A stretch of DNA of 64,000 nucleotides from Hydractinia symbiolongicarpus (Eukaryota > Cnidaria > Hydrozoa > Anthoathecata > Hydractiniidae): NCBI RefSeq assembly GCF_029227915.1, contig NC_079877.1, forward strand, positions 18,588,851 to 18,652,850, read 5' to 3'. Within the stretch, counting starts at the first letter, position 1; each line of letters starts with the position of its first letter. Of this stretch, positions 11,230 through 20,902 are shown piece by piece. Under the pieces are notes generated by a model, which saw only the letters and a program-made list of their open reading frames with translations, did no database searches and had not been told where the DNA came from. A program made the position numbers and the translations under genes.

Positions 11230-12092
11230 TTAAGGCGATTTTCCACTAGGCGGTCTATAAGGCGCTGAGCGTAGGCGGCTATTGTTTTGAAACAATAGCC
11301 GCTCAATCTTCTCGTTCAAGATATGAAATTGTATGACAGTCAACTTTTTTTCAACAACTAAACTTGAAACCCTTTTATCTTGGGTTGTTCCCTTAATTAC
11401 AAAAAGCTAAAACTAAGATGAGAAAGCCGATAAGTGTAAATGAAAGGCCTTGTGTCACCACAATGAGATATCTAGTCACAGGTGATGTTTTTGGTGGCTC
11501 TAGCAAAAAGTTGTTTATATCACGTGGTCTTGGAGCGTTTTAATTGAATAGCGCTCTGAAAACGCGCGTAAAAGTCGAAGTAGAGTCGACTCAAGCTCGA
11601 ACCCAGCACCTTTTACCGTGGCGTCGAAAAGGCGCTGGCACAGGCTGGTCACGTGGGCATTAAATGAACCAGATTCTGGTTCATTTTTAATTTATGCAAA
11701 TTCTGCATATTTACGATTTTGGCGATGGGCTGGAAAGATGTGGTACGTGTTTTCAGGCGGCTCAATAATGTTTTTGAAAAGTATGAAAAGTTGCCCTTGT
11801 TTATTTTGAAACCAAAATAAGTTCAATGTTTCGAGTATTTAGGAGAAGAACACCACGTTATAGCTGTTTTGCCTACAGGGTTTGGTAAATCGTTAATTTA
11901 TCAACTTTTTCTATTTCGCTAGAACTATCAGAAAGCGCAGCGCCGTTGAGAAGCAAATAGTCCTGGGGACGAGGTTGGAGTCGACTTTTAAAACCGCGCT
12001 GAGCGGACCGCTTTTAGCAGGTTTGGGGCTGAAAAACAATAGCCGCCACGCTCAGCGCGTTCTGGAACGCCTAGTGGAAATTCGGCTTTATA
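11230..12092. mobile_element. Short inverted-repeat DNA element
   Basis: The left end contains TTTTCCACTAGGCGGTC and GGCGGCTATTGTTTT; the right end holds the inverted counterparts AAAACAATAGCCGCC and CGCCTAGTGGAAATTCG. Together they form terminal repeats of about 60 bases. A third copy of the same end occurs at 12,430-12,475. Both halves also contain an AAAAGTCGA/TCGACTTTT pair. No transposase is encoded; a helicase snippet lies inside. Confidence 0.6.
11827..11915 (+). pseudogene. RecQ-type helicase fragment with Walker A motif
   Basis: One frame reads CFEYLGEEHHVIAVLPTGFG then KSLIYQLF before a stop. VLPTGFGKSLIYQ is the classic RecQ helicase Walker A (motif I). Nothing resembling later motifs follows. 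The fragment sits in the middle of the short inverted-repeat element, so it is probably captured from a host gene or is the remnant of a helicase carried by an autonomous relative. Confidence 0.6.
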
Positions 12093-12429
12093 GCCTGAAG
12101 TTGAGCGCCCGATGAAAGGTGGAGAAATTCTAAGGTGTTTTATGATATGGTATAGGAAGAGAGATGACGCACAAATCCGAAAATTTACGCTGAAATGTGA
12201 ACCTTTTAGAACTCCCTGCCCTAAACATGGTGAAAGTTCATCAATAAATATTTTCATGTTTTTGTATGATGAATATATCTTAGCTAAAAACGTTGTTTTT
12301 ATTGTCCCTTTCTCTAAATTTATTTCTAAGATTAATTTATGAAGTTTGTTTCAGTATTTTCGGCATATTTCCTAAAAAAAATAATTCAGAAATTTAACTG
12401 AGAGAAGAGAAACGGACGAATACACCTTT

Positions 12430-12475
12430 AAGCCGAGTTTCCACTAGGCGTTCCAGAACGCGCTGGAGCGTGTCG
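12430..12475. repeat. Solitary end of the CCACTAGGCG element family
   Basis: TTTCCACTAGGCGTTCCAGAACGCGCT repeats, in pieces, the end sequence of the 11,230-12,092 element. It abuts the outer Polinton terminus at 12,476 and has no partner on the far side of the Polinton. Confidence 0.55.
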
Positions 12476-12790
12476 AGCTAGTCTAGGGATGGAATATAAA
12501 CACACTTTTTAAAAAACACGGTCAAACTCTTATAAAAATTATCATACACAATTTCATCTGTGACGTCACAACTTTTCGTCACGCTCCATTACACAAAAAT
12601 ACGTTGATCATCAGCAAAAATCCACTGATCATCAACGCATGCGCTGTAACATCATACGCAGTTTGGTGTTGGGTCATGCATAATAAAGGATAAGTCCCTA
12701 TCATACAAAAAAATGAGTCAAAGGGGTTATTCCCTAATGATACTAATAATCATCAAAAATCAACGCATGCGCTGTAAAGAGGGGAATTCC
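12476..12790 (+). repeat. Left terminal inverted repeat of the outer Polinton
   Basis: It matches the reverse complement of 48,385-48,619 in blocks: AGCTAGTCTA, TCATACACAATTT, TGTGACGTCACAACTTTTCG, TCACGC, CCCTATCATACAAAAAAATG and CGCATGCGCTGTAAAG. TGACGTCA is a perfect CRE-like palindrome kept in both arms. CAACGCATGCGCTGTAA occurs twice within this arm. Confidence 0.85.
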
Positions 12791-12840
12791 CAACTTGATC
12801 CGTAATCTTCGGACTTTGTTGAAACGTGTATATAATAAAG

Positions 12841-13421
12841 ATGGGTTGGTTTAAGAATGCCATCAGCAAACTATATAGCACCGTGTCAGCACCAGTGGCA
12901 GCAACCCGCGATGCCCTTGCCAATCGACTACAGAGTGTGTGGGATACCGTTGCATTCTATTACAAGGCAAGGAAACAAATTTCGGGAGGTACAACGCTTC
13001 ACGATGAGATTGAACATGAGGCAAGGGAGGACTACACGGAGGATATTAAATGTCAGGGCATTGAAGACGATATCCAGATGCTGGAGGATGGAAATAGGAT
13101 CAAAACATGGCGGTTCAATAAGCATTTGAATCAATCCCTTAAGGACGCGATTGTGCAAAAAATCACGCCACATATAGAAATGCGCGTTAAGGCTGTGTAT
13201 AGCTTTAGCTGTGATATTTACAAGGGTGGGGCGATGTGTCTGATTACAACAAAACTAAGAGCTCCGGGTCGCTGTTAAGTATAGCAGAAATCGAAGCGTT
13301 CGTAGAAGAATGCGAGATGAAGCGTCTCGATCTGGAGGATCACGAGTTTTGGACCAAGGCTTATTTACTGCCCACTAGAACCACCGAGACCCCGGGAGCA
13401 TATGAGGGAAAAATTGTCTTT
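12841..13421 (+). pseudogene. Protein-primed DNA polymerase B, 5' part (outer left Polinton), split by the nested element
   Basis: The start is taken at 12,841 (MGWFKNAISKLY), directly after AATAAAG, because the polymerase copy at 33,361 begins the same way. The frame covers the N-terminal region upstream of the exonuclease, including KTWRFNKHLN, ITPHIEMRVK and EFWTKAYL, and matches the copy at 33.4-34.0 kb over about 190 residues. Two lesions are visible: a segment present in the other copy (after GTTLHDE) is missing, and the frame shifts near 13,230. The gene stops at GTCTTT (13,416-13,421), where the nested Polinton begins; the continuation is at 28,639. It encoded the replication polymerase of the element. 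Confidence 0.8.
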
Positions 13422-13608
13422 AGAGATAATAAAATGTTCGTTCTAGTGCAGTCGACGACGACAACGACAAGGGAAATTCCCTAATTTCCCGAAATCCGAA
13501 ATCACTCCGAATCCCATAAATCCGGGAAATACCCATAAATATCAACACATGCGCAATAGCATCAATAGGAATAAATGCTGACATCAACAATAAAATAGAA
13601 TTGAGTAG
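13422..13608 (+). repeat. Left terminal inverted repeat of the nested Polinton
   Basis: It pairs with 28,457-28,638 over nearly its whole length, with blocks such as GACAAGGGAAATTCCCTAA, CGAAATCCGAAATCACTCCG and GCATCAATAGGAATAAATGC. Divergence between arms is modest, lower than between the outer repeats, consistent with a younger insertion. Confidence 0.9.
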
Positions 13609-13689
13609 CTGAGCTCAGGGTATAATAATAAAAAAAAACATGTACCAAAATCATAAGAATCTCATTATACCTGACAGGATAGTTCGTGC

Positions 13690-14197
13690 TAGTTTATGGT
13701 TGCTCATGTTCGTTCCAGATTCCCTAAAAACCCAAGAAATGTGTAATGCTGTAGTTCAAGATAGTCCATAGACAATCATGTTCGTTCCGCACCATTTAAG
13801 GACCCAGGAAATGTGTGCCAAGGCGGTTCAGTCAGAGTCCTCCCTACTCAATTTTGTTCCGGATCATTTAAAAACTCAAGAGATGTGCAACGAGGCAATC
13901 CAGCAGAATCCCAGGCTACTCGAGTATGTTCCGGATCATTTAAAGACCCAAGAAATGTGTATTAGAGCAATTCAAGGGAGGGACTGGCTGCTGTGCTGTG
14001 TACCGGATTGGTTCGTGACCCGGGAAATACAAAGGGATAACATTTATCCCCAATTGCTTGAGGAATATCGACAGAGGATAGCGGCAAAGGCCAAAATTAA
14101 GGAGGAGCTGCTTCCAATGGCTTGGCATCCCGATAGGGCCATGGACTGGTGTTTTTCGGAGGATGAAAAGAAGGATCTTGATATATTGTGGAGTTAA
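13690..14197 (+). pseudogene. Repeat protein with VPDHLKTQEMC repeats and a WHPDR...DWC tail
   Basis: Four to five tandem repeats of about 23-24 residues follow the pattern F/YVPDHLKTQEMC..A(I/V)Q..P.LL, as in giant-virus repeat proteins (DUF4116-like). They are followed by a basic helix and the tail MAWHPDRAMDWCFSEDEKKD, a motif I associate with giant-virus and Polinton repeat genes. Repeats upstream of the ATG at 13,778 are in frame but interrupted by a stop near 13,769, so the original gene was longer. The gene lies next to the left repeat of the nested element, an accessory position. Its function is unknown; a protein-binding role is only a guess from the repeat architecture. Confidence 0.6.
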
Positions 14198-14354
14198 ATT
14201 TAGCTCCTGGGCAATCGAATAGGGGATTCCTCTACTCGATGACCTTGTTACTACATGTATATCACACATAACGGCGGCCACTGTCCATGTAAGAAGACAA
14301 TATAGGTTTCCCTGTCCGGATTCTGTGAAGCACCGCTTCACAGCAAGTAACAAG

Positions 14355-14853
14355 ATGGCGTCTTTTAAACAATGCCCGCGCTGTAAACAACCTAGACAAC
14401 TCGATAATTTCAAGTTAAAGAAGGACGGCCTGCGAACGAAATGGTGTATCAAATGTTTGGATATTAGGAAGGCGTAAAGGGGAACTTAACAGATGCCACC
14501 ATGAAAAAACACTAAGGCAATTCCCCATATGCAATTTGCCCGTGTATCAATACAGCCTTATTATGCGCAAAATTCACGTTGCCTTAGCGCGTGATACAGA
14601 GATAGCCTCAACGGAGTATCTAGGCTGCGACATATGCACATTTATCGAGCATATCCAAGACCAATTCAAAGATGTTATGAGCTGGAGCAATAGAGGGCAG
14701 TGGCAATTCGATTAGAAAATCCCGATTAAATATAGATAGAATGGTGAGTATCTCAGTGAAGAAGTTCAACTCGAAAGGCTCCATTACACCAACATGCAGC
14801 CGATGTGGGCCGAGGATAATATGTCCAAGGGCAATCGATTCATGTCCAATTAG
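14355..14853 (+). pseudogene. Zinc-ribbon plus HNH-like endonuclease
   Basis: The first 40 codons are intact: MASFKQCPRCKQPRQLDNFK with a second CIKC, a four-cysteine zinc ribbon. Later frames show YLGCDICTFIEHI, QFKDVMSWSNRGQWQFD, then PIKYR, LHYTNMQPMWAEDN and KGNRFMSN. GQW.(I/F)DH..P(I/L) followed by LHYTN.QPLWA.DN..K is the pattern of viral and phage HNH endonucleases; here the His after QFD is replaced by a stop. Copies with the same order lie at 24,739-25,089 and 36,898-37,377. Likely role: DNA nicking or mobility; this is inferred. Confidence 0.6.
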
Positions 14854-14888
14854 AATACTCTAGTTGAGCCCAATATTACCAAAATAAA

Positions 14889-15510
14889 ATGATGTTTAAA
14901 TTTGCTAATGAGACTGTTAAATCAGAGGACTTTTATGCCCAGGAGGCTCCATTACATATCAAGAATGTGAACATTAATAATATAGTGCTAAGTGATCCAA
15001 TTAATACCAACAAAGGCAGGGATGAACACGTTATTATTGGATATAAAAATAATGGCAAGATCATTAATCTAACGATCAAAACACCCAAGGATCTATATTC
15101 CAATGGCGCCTCGCGCTACGATGACGATAAAGAAAACTCACTTACGATTTCATTCGACATCTACGATAAATCCCTATGGCTGGAGAAGTTTAATACCATC
15201 ATGGATAAAATACAAGCTTTGAAAGGAGTGAACTTTGATAACCAACCCGTTAAAAATGGTAAATATATTACCACAAAGGTAAAAGAATGGGAGGGCAAGA
15301 TAAGAACGGCTTTCAATCCCGAAGAAGTCCCTTTAAAGGAAAGCTGCAGGTGCCAGGCCATTTTCAATCTTGCGAGCATTTACAAGCATGGTTCAAAACA
15401 TTCATTATATGCAGATTACACTGGAAGAATGCAAGTATGAAATCGAGGAATTCAAGCCAACCCTCTACTTGAATTCGGATGATGATTCGGATGATGAATT
15501 CATGCATTAG
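14889..15510 (+). pseudogene. Conserved Polinton protein P (unknown function)
   Basis: The ATG at 14,889 directly follows AATAAA. About 170 codons read in one frame, with TIKTPKDLYSNGASRYDDD in the centre and CRCQAIFNLASIYKHG near the end. A frameshift near 15,395 separates the final segment (ITLEECKYEIEEF and an Asp-rich tail ending at 15,510). The right element encodes a homologue at 47,248-47,814 with VKTPKIWSAHGVTRYN and PQVHITECRYK. The mix of beta-strand-like blocks and an acidic tail recalls small viral ssDNA-binding proteins, but that is speculation. Position next to the capsid half of the element, away from the polymerase, is the same in both copies. Confidence 0.55.
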
Positions 15511-15550
15511 ACAAAAAAATGGGTTATATGGTTGTTTCCAACCATATAAA

Positions 15551-15815
15551 CATGTTTATTACCGAATTAAAAAAGGAAGCCAAAGCGTTAGGCATCCGTA
15601 ACATTTCAACCATGAATAAGGCTACCCTCATAGAGGCGATTCGTAAGGTTGAATACAAAGATGGTTCAGTACACACCGATGGCCCTTATTGCGTACAATG
15701 TACGTTGATGGCGCTGGATAAACGTCTTGACCCCAAGGAGAAGCGTAGACGAGTGATACATGATGGAGACTTTCTGATAGACGCAGATACTGGAGAATTG
15801 CTTGGTTTCGTGTAG
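15551..15815 (+). CDS. SAP-like small protein
   Basis: The preferred start is MFITELKKEAKALGIRN at 15,551, preceded by ATATAAAC; an upstream ATG at 15,519 is also in frame. The first 40 residues, ELKKEAKALGI..ISTMNKATLIEAI, fit the SAP/Rho-N helix-turn-helix pattern used for DNA binding. The rest (CVQCTLMALDKRLD, then IDADTGELLGFV) has no known motif. It converges on the membrane-protein gene on the other strand. No homologue is visible in the right element. The frame is open, unlike most neighbours. Confidence 0.5.
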
Positions 15816-15842
15816 CATGTGATCTAGTGTTTTGAACAACAC

Positions 15843-16517
15843 TAGATTATGAATACGCGGGTGGTTCCTCTCAGTACCGCTGACATACTGCGCAGATTGA
15901 AGTTTTTTGAGCAGTTCATCCTTTGCCTCCTCACGCCCTTTCAGGACAAGCTGCTGTCGCTCTCGTTCATTGATACTGTCCACGATTCTCTTTACACGCT
16001 GTCTGATCTGCTCCTTCAGCACCATGTACTTTTGTTTTTCCTGTATGATTAAGCTGCACTCGTGGTCGCTAAAAACACCATTCCCCACAGCTCTCGAGAT
16101 CAAGTCAACGATAGAGTTCAACTTGATCTCTGCTAATGGTCTAATGCTCTCATGCTTTTTACTCTTGGAGCCCAGTCTTTTCCCCGCATTCCGCAGACCC
16201 GCTTGTCCCAACCCTACGGCAATCGTAATTCCGCCCATGCCCACGGCTAATGGTACGCCAATTCCGTATAACATACTTCCAATCCCAACGCCTGAAGTAA
16301 TGACACTTACCGCTAGTAACCCGTGATCCATGTATCTAACCCACGTATCATGTATTTTAAACTTTTTGGCGAGCTTGTCGCGCTCCTTAATCTCTGCTCG
16401 CAGGTATTGTTCCACTTCTTCGATTTTCTTCAATCTGTAGACTTGTAAACTGTCCTCCTCCATACCCTCCAGAGGTGCAGAAGGTAAAGGTGGAAAAAGC
16501 TTTGTAATGTCAGTCAT
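15843..16517 (-). CDS. Conserved Polinton membrane protein (nested copy)
   Basis: The start MTDITKLFPPLPSAP at 16,517 follows AATAAAT, with the AATAAA overlapping the stop of the penton gene upstream. It has a charged coil (about residues 28-55: RLKKIEEVEQYLRAEIKERDK), a glycine-rich hydrophobic double span (about 65-110), then helical segments IKLNSIVDLISRAV and QIRQRVKRIVDSIN. The homologue at 46,531-47,172 shares the start and the C-terminal KKLQS.QY. I therefore place the original end near 15,850; the frame runs on to 15,666 without meaning. No enzymatic motif. A virion membrane or assembly role is inferred from its constant position beside the penton gene. This is one of the least damaged genes. 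Confidence 0.65.
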
Positions 16518-16519
16518 AT

Positions 16520-17191
16520 TTATTCTATGAGCAAGTACATATTAATTCCAACGAATGAAACGTTCTTATCGTGGTGATACTCGTCCGTCATCATGAACTC
16601 TAGCCTGTCTGTTGATCCTTTAAAGGGGATCTGTATAGGGTTATCGAAACTTCACGTAAGCATGTCTCCCCATGCGTTTATCTCTTTGGTGGGAAGCATG
16701 GCAAGAATCTTGGATTTTTTTCCGTTAAGCAGGCAGTCATCCTCGTCTAATTGAGGGCAAACAAGTCGTAACCTATGGTATACGTCAGTCCTATAGAATG
16801 AATCGTAGTCACCCTTCATATAGTATTTTTTACTGGGATCGTAGGGTAGACCCAAGAACTCTTGCAGTTGTCGATGAATCACTACCGTGTACCTGTCATT
16901 GAGACGGAGCCTGCAGAGTCCATTTTTCAGGACAAACAGCTTAATCTTGTCCTCTGCCTGACTGGTGACGATACTCGCTAAATCCTGGATCTTCTACGAC
17001 CCATTCATTATTTCAATTCGAGTAACTCTTTGGTCAGGCCCTACCTTACGGATGGTAAACTCGCAGTCTTGGTAGAGGTTCAGTCACGTAGGGCGGATAC
17101 TCATCGACTTCAGAGCGATCCTCGTGTCCTGCACTAGGTAGTCCTCAAAAATTGTAGGTTTCTCTATATCTGTGACATACAGCTGCCTCAT
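16520..17191 (-). pseudogene. Putative penton-like minor capsid protein (nested copy)
   Basis: It reads from MRQLYVTDIEKPTIFEDYL at 17,191 through GPDQRVTRIEIM, LFVLKNGLCRLRLNDRY, LQEFLGLPYDPSKKYYMKGD and LRLVCPQLDEDDCLLNG to NMYLLIE, stopping at 16,520. The arrangement of a YDP segment after a LGL box, a DEDD turn and a final beta-rich block resembles Polinton minor capsid (penton) jelly-roll proteins. Three in-frame stops (near 17,085, 16,996 and 16,655) make it dead. The homologue at 45,852-46,528 has the corresponding last segment intact. Confidence 0.6.
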
Positions 17192-18074
17192 GTTTCTTCA
17201 AGAAAAGATAAGCATTTACTCGTATAACCCTAGGGCAAAGTACAAGTCCAACAGAAGTGAGTGGCCTCTCGGTGTAACTAACTTGGAGCATCAGGACCTC
17301 TACGTGTCTACGACTCAGCACATTTCCGTGGCCTTCCCACAGTTCACCAAGTACCCCATCAAAGTTCCCACTAACCTGTTGAACGATCCTGTGAGTGTAA
17401 ATTGGGAGGAGCAAGCCTTGGAGTATAGGAACATCCAGGTGAATTTCGCTTGTCATTGCGCGACAACGGCGTTGGGGATCTCTGCCGAGAACATGAGCGG
17501 CTCCGTACCCCTCGTTCAATCCATTTTCAAATTCCGCGTGTACTACCACATGAGATGTATTCTCGCGAGAATGAAGGTACCTATGCCATACGAAGGAGGC
17601 TTTTCCCAGTACGAGAACCCCTACTCCACCTCGGGGTATGCGCAAATATGTCGTGAGTACGGTGCGGACCCCAACGCTTTGTACAAGTACAAAACCCTAG
17701 GCTCTAATGCCGATAACTTCACGGCTAGACAGATCCTCCTGCAGGAATTCGAGGCCATGGTTCAACGTGAGGAAAGACGCATTGGAAAGATTGTGGGGTA
17801 TAACAACAACGTTCTGATCGCACCCTCTAACATAGGTGTCGGTGTGGAGCTAGACCTGAATACCAAAGCCATGGGCCATGCTGTGAAGCATGAGTCATCC
17901 TTCACCTCACCTCCGAGGCAGACTATCGAATCGTTGAAACATCAAGCACCAAGTCCTGAAATGGGGGTCGTTAGTAACGACCCACTTGGCAAAGCTCAAA
18001 AACATGAGGATACCAAGGCTACCGTTATCACGTTGGGAGTAGGACTGATCCTCGCATATATTTGGTGGAAGTAA
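17190..18074 (+). pseudogene. Conserved Polinton protein PY with C-terminal membrane anchor (nested copy)
   Basis: The ATG at 17,190 (MFLQEKISIYSYNPRAKYK) overlaps the penton start on the other strand, so the real start may differ. The frame is open to 18,074. Recognisable blocks are TTQHISVAFPQFTKYPIKVP, FKFRVYYHMRCILARMKVPM, FSQYENPYS..GYAQICREYG and GKIVGYNNNVLIAPS, and it ends in one hydrophobic helix, VITLGVGLILAYIWW. Compared with the right-hand copy (44,864-45,850), two inner segments are missing: about 60-70 residues before GSNADNFTARQ and about 50 before RRIGKIVGYNNN. This in-frame shortening makes function doubtful. No known fold; a virion protein is likely from context. Confidence 0.55.
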
Positions 18075-18108
18075 GTCTAATCTGTTAATCAACAAATTAG
18101 ACGTGAAT

Positions 18109-19275
18109 TTACGACCTTTTTCCCCTCTTAGCCTCGACGTAAGCCACAACAATACCCACAGCAGCAGCCATGAACATGTATAAATGCTTTGCTGCGAACT
18201 CGAAGACTCTCGCTGCAACCCTGAAGAAAAACGACACAATAGTACCAATAATGACTGGAAGAGCTGCCCTGGCTTTGCCTGCTAAATACTTTAAAAATCG
18301 TCCGAGTTTTTCAAGCTGTTTCCGTATAAAACCTTTCCAACCCGTACTTCCTCCAGCAGCACCTCCTCAGGAGCCAAAAGCGGAGACGATGCTGGGTATA
18401 GTAGTACCCTGCTCTTTGAACAGGATCCTGAGCTTTTCAGTCAAAGTTTTTTTATCTCCTGCGATTTTCATAAGAGTGTCTTTGATCGCTTGAAGTTGGC
18501 TCTGGGTACCTGAGGAAAGTAAACCGTACGCTTTTCGTGCTTCTTCCTTCTGATCACGGAGTCCCTCTATCTCTTCCTTGGCCTTCGCTATGTCTTCCTT
18601 CCAGATATTTATCTGCTCCTCAGATATTCCAGGCGTAGTTTTCTTACTCTCAAGATGTTTCATCTTTGCCTCTGCTTTATCAATCTGACCATCGTAAAAT
18701 ATCATCTTGCTTTTCAAATTATTCAAATTGCCCCATAACGTTTGAAGCTCGAGGTTGAGTTCTCTTATTTCACGTTTGTCAAAGACTTCGCCACCGCCAA
18801 AGGAAGTATCTTCGATCAGGCTTTCCGTATTATCTAAGACGTTCTCGAGCAATGGCATCATCTCAATATCATCTGCCTTGTCCTCGATATGAACAATATC
18901 GTTCAGGAGTTTTTGGGCCATCTTACTGCCTTTGTTGGGTGTTTTATACTCCGTAAACCCCATAGCCCTTAGACGGTTTGTGCCCAAGGCTTTCTTTATA
19001 ACTCCAACGCTCCTCAATTCATCATTTCGCTTCGTAAGCTCTACATCATCGAAAAGGAGCTGGTTTCCTCGTGCTTCAAATTTGTCGTACATTTTTGCGA
19101 TTGGCTGGCCCACCTCATCACTAAGAGCTTCGTAAAGGCTATCAACCTTCGACCTCAGTAGTTCCCCCCTTGCTGTGAGAGTCGGGGTGTCAATGAGGCC
19201 ACCTCGTGAAGATGTTACGGGCTCAGTGCTTGTTCCTGGAATATCCTCGCTCTGATGTAAAGACGTCTCCTTCAT
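18109..19275 (-). pseudogene. Conserved Polinton coiled-coil membrane protein (nested copy)
   Basis: It begins MKETSLHQSEDIPGTSTE at 19,275. It has a low-complexity N-terminus, a TNRLRAMGFTEYKTPNKGSK block, then a long heptad-rich coil (LNLELQTLWGNLNNLKSKM through IEGLRDQKEEARKAYG), the block IKDTLMKIAGDKKTLTEKLR and IPSIVSAFGS. A TGA at 18,367-18,369 interrupts it. The same frame resumes at once with GWKGFIRKQLEKLGRFLKYL, ALPVIIGTIVSFFF and a final hydrophobic span, ending at 18,109. A single nonsense mutation is therefore the only visible lesion. The homologue at 43,588-44,949 lacks the C-terminal membrane part. Probable virion or tail-like structural protein; function unproven. Confidence 0.62.
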
Positions 19276-19324
19276 ATATTGGATTAATCGGCATTTTATT
19301 CAATCCACAATTGCTTACTAATAA

Positions 19325-20510
19325 ATGTATGGAACTATCATAAATCCAAACAAGGAGACCATTACATTATTTTCCATGAAAGGAAAGAAACAGCGTATTA
19401 AAGTCCCCCATGTCCCCAACACGATTAACCAGAATGAAGACTTATATATCGATATCCCCAACCTGGGGCAGAATGATGTAATTTTTCCTATCAAACTCCT
19501 CTTTGACTTGGAGCTTACTGGTACCAACACCAAACGCACCATCGTCAGCAACATTGGTAAGACCCTGGTTCAAAACCTTCGCATCAGCTTGAACGGAATG
19601 AAATCCAGAACATGTCGGACTACAACACGATGATACAATCCGCGCTGTACAGGTAAAAGCTAGCGACCATGTAGGAAATGATGAAGAAAAAGCGATCGTG
19701 GCAGCGTATGGAAATACTTTTGCTATCCCTATTGGCAAAATGTTCGAACTCACCAGAGACTTGCCCTTCTATCAAGCAGGGCTATATGACAGGCTACAGT
19801 TTGTCATAAATTTTGCGTCATATGACAAAGTAATCAAAGATACTGGTACGGCAGCTTCTGGAAGCACGGCAGCCAGAGCAGCTGATGCTGCTTACAAAAT
19901 AACCAATATCGCGCTCGAGTTTGATAAAGTGACAAACGAGGGGCTTAGCAGTGCTATGATGTCCAGATACTCGATATTGGCCCTGCCCTACGAAAGGATC
20001 CTCCGCAGCAAGGTTATAACGATGAAGAAAACTGATACCAACTATAATCTTCAAATCGACACTCCTGCCAAGAGTTTGAAGGGCGTTTTACTACTATTCG
20101 TGGATCCCAGCAAGGTCAAAGCTTACTCTGGCGATAATGAGGTATTCTACAACCCCAAGACCGAGAAGATCTCGATCACGGTAGAAGGTTAGCCGAATGA
20201 CCTGTACTTGCATGCCATGTTGCCAAAGGACCATCTGGAACAAGTCTTTGAACCTTTCGGATCCCACGACTCGGAGATGACCATTGGGCAGTTTTTTAAT
20301 GAGAGGTACGCGTTATTCATCGACTTCAGATCAACCCCCGATTGAGAGTTGCATGGTACTGGCAGGCCTCTACAGAGGTTGTCGGATGGTATTACACTCC
20401 ACATGACCAAGAAAGCCGATGGCACCGGTAACATAAAATGTTATGTCTATCTATTGCAGCATGCGCAGTTAAACATTTTGGATGGTAGATTCCACAGTGT
20501 GGAATATTAG
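19325..20510 (+). pseudogene. Major capsid protein, double jelly-roll type (nested copy)
   Basis: The start MYGTIINPNKETITLFSMKG overlaps AATAAATG at 19,325. Later blocks are LYIDIPNLGQNDVIFPIKL, NLRISLNG, GKMFELTRDLPFYQAGLYD, ITNIALEFDKVTNEGL, KSLKGVLLLFVDPSK and NERYALFIDFRSTPD, ending IKCYVYLLQHAQLNILDGR. The order and the ALFIDFRS...LSDGI box match Polinton major capsid proteins. Lesions: frameshift and stops at about 19,610-19,690, TAG at 20,190, TGA at 20,342. The stop at 20,508 is followed directly by AAATAAACATG, the next gene. It would have formed the icosahedral shell. Confidence 0.78.
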
Positions 20511-20518
20511 AAATAAAC

Positions 20519-20867
20519 ATGGAAACAATCGGCGTACTCGTAGCAAACCTCTTCAGCAAACTCTCGGGCCACGGAGAGGAGGAACGGAAACGACACGATT
20601 TAGCGGTCGAGAAAGTACAAGCCGCTCAGGAGCAGTAGGTAAGGCACCGTCAAGCCAAAATAGACTAGTACAATAGAAGAAGGGAGGAACAGCATGCTGC
20701 GGGTCAAAGCCTGAAGGAATTAGATAAAGGTATGCGAGAATATTTTATTGCCACTATCGAAAAAGCCCCTAAGTTATCAGACTTTTACACGCCTTCCACG
20801 CAGCAACAAGCCGGTGAACTCACCTTCATTAGCTCTTCTTGGTTTTGCTGCGTACAAATGGGCGTAA
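20519..20867 (+). pseudogene. Small two-span Polinton membrane protein (nested copy)
   Basis: It starts METIGVLVANLFSKLSGHGE, directly after AATAAAC. A charged helix follows (EEERKRHDLAVEKVQAAQEQ), then LKELDKGMREYFIATIEKAP, the motif LSDFYTPSTQQQAGELTF and a second hydrophobic span ending AAYKWA. There are stops at 20,637 and 20,671 and a frame change near 20,830. Two copies of the homologue lie in the right element's inverted duplication (40,997-41,395 and 42,728-43,126). Fixed position between capsid and integrase in both elements suggests a virion component; no biochemical motif. Confidence 0.55.
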
Positions 20868-20902
20868 TGTAACGCGGAACGTTTTCGACATATGTAATAA
20901 AT

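Noticed and set aside
13940-14452. 170-codon open frame on the minus strand
   Set aside because: It lies opposite the VPDH repeat gene and the zinc-ribbon gene, both of which have clear motifs; the minus frame has none.
15907-16326. 139-codon plus-strand frame, serine- and proline-rich
   Set aside because: It is the complement of the conserved membrane protein on the minus strand, which has a homologue in the other Polinton.
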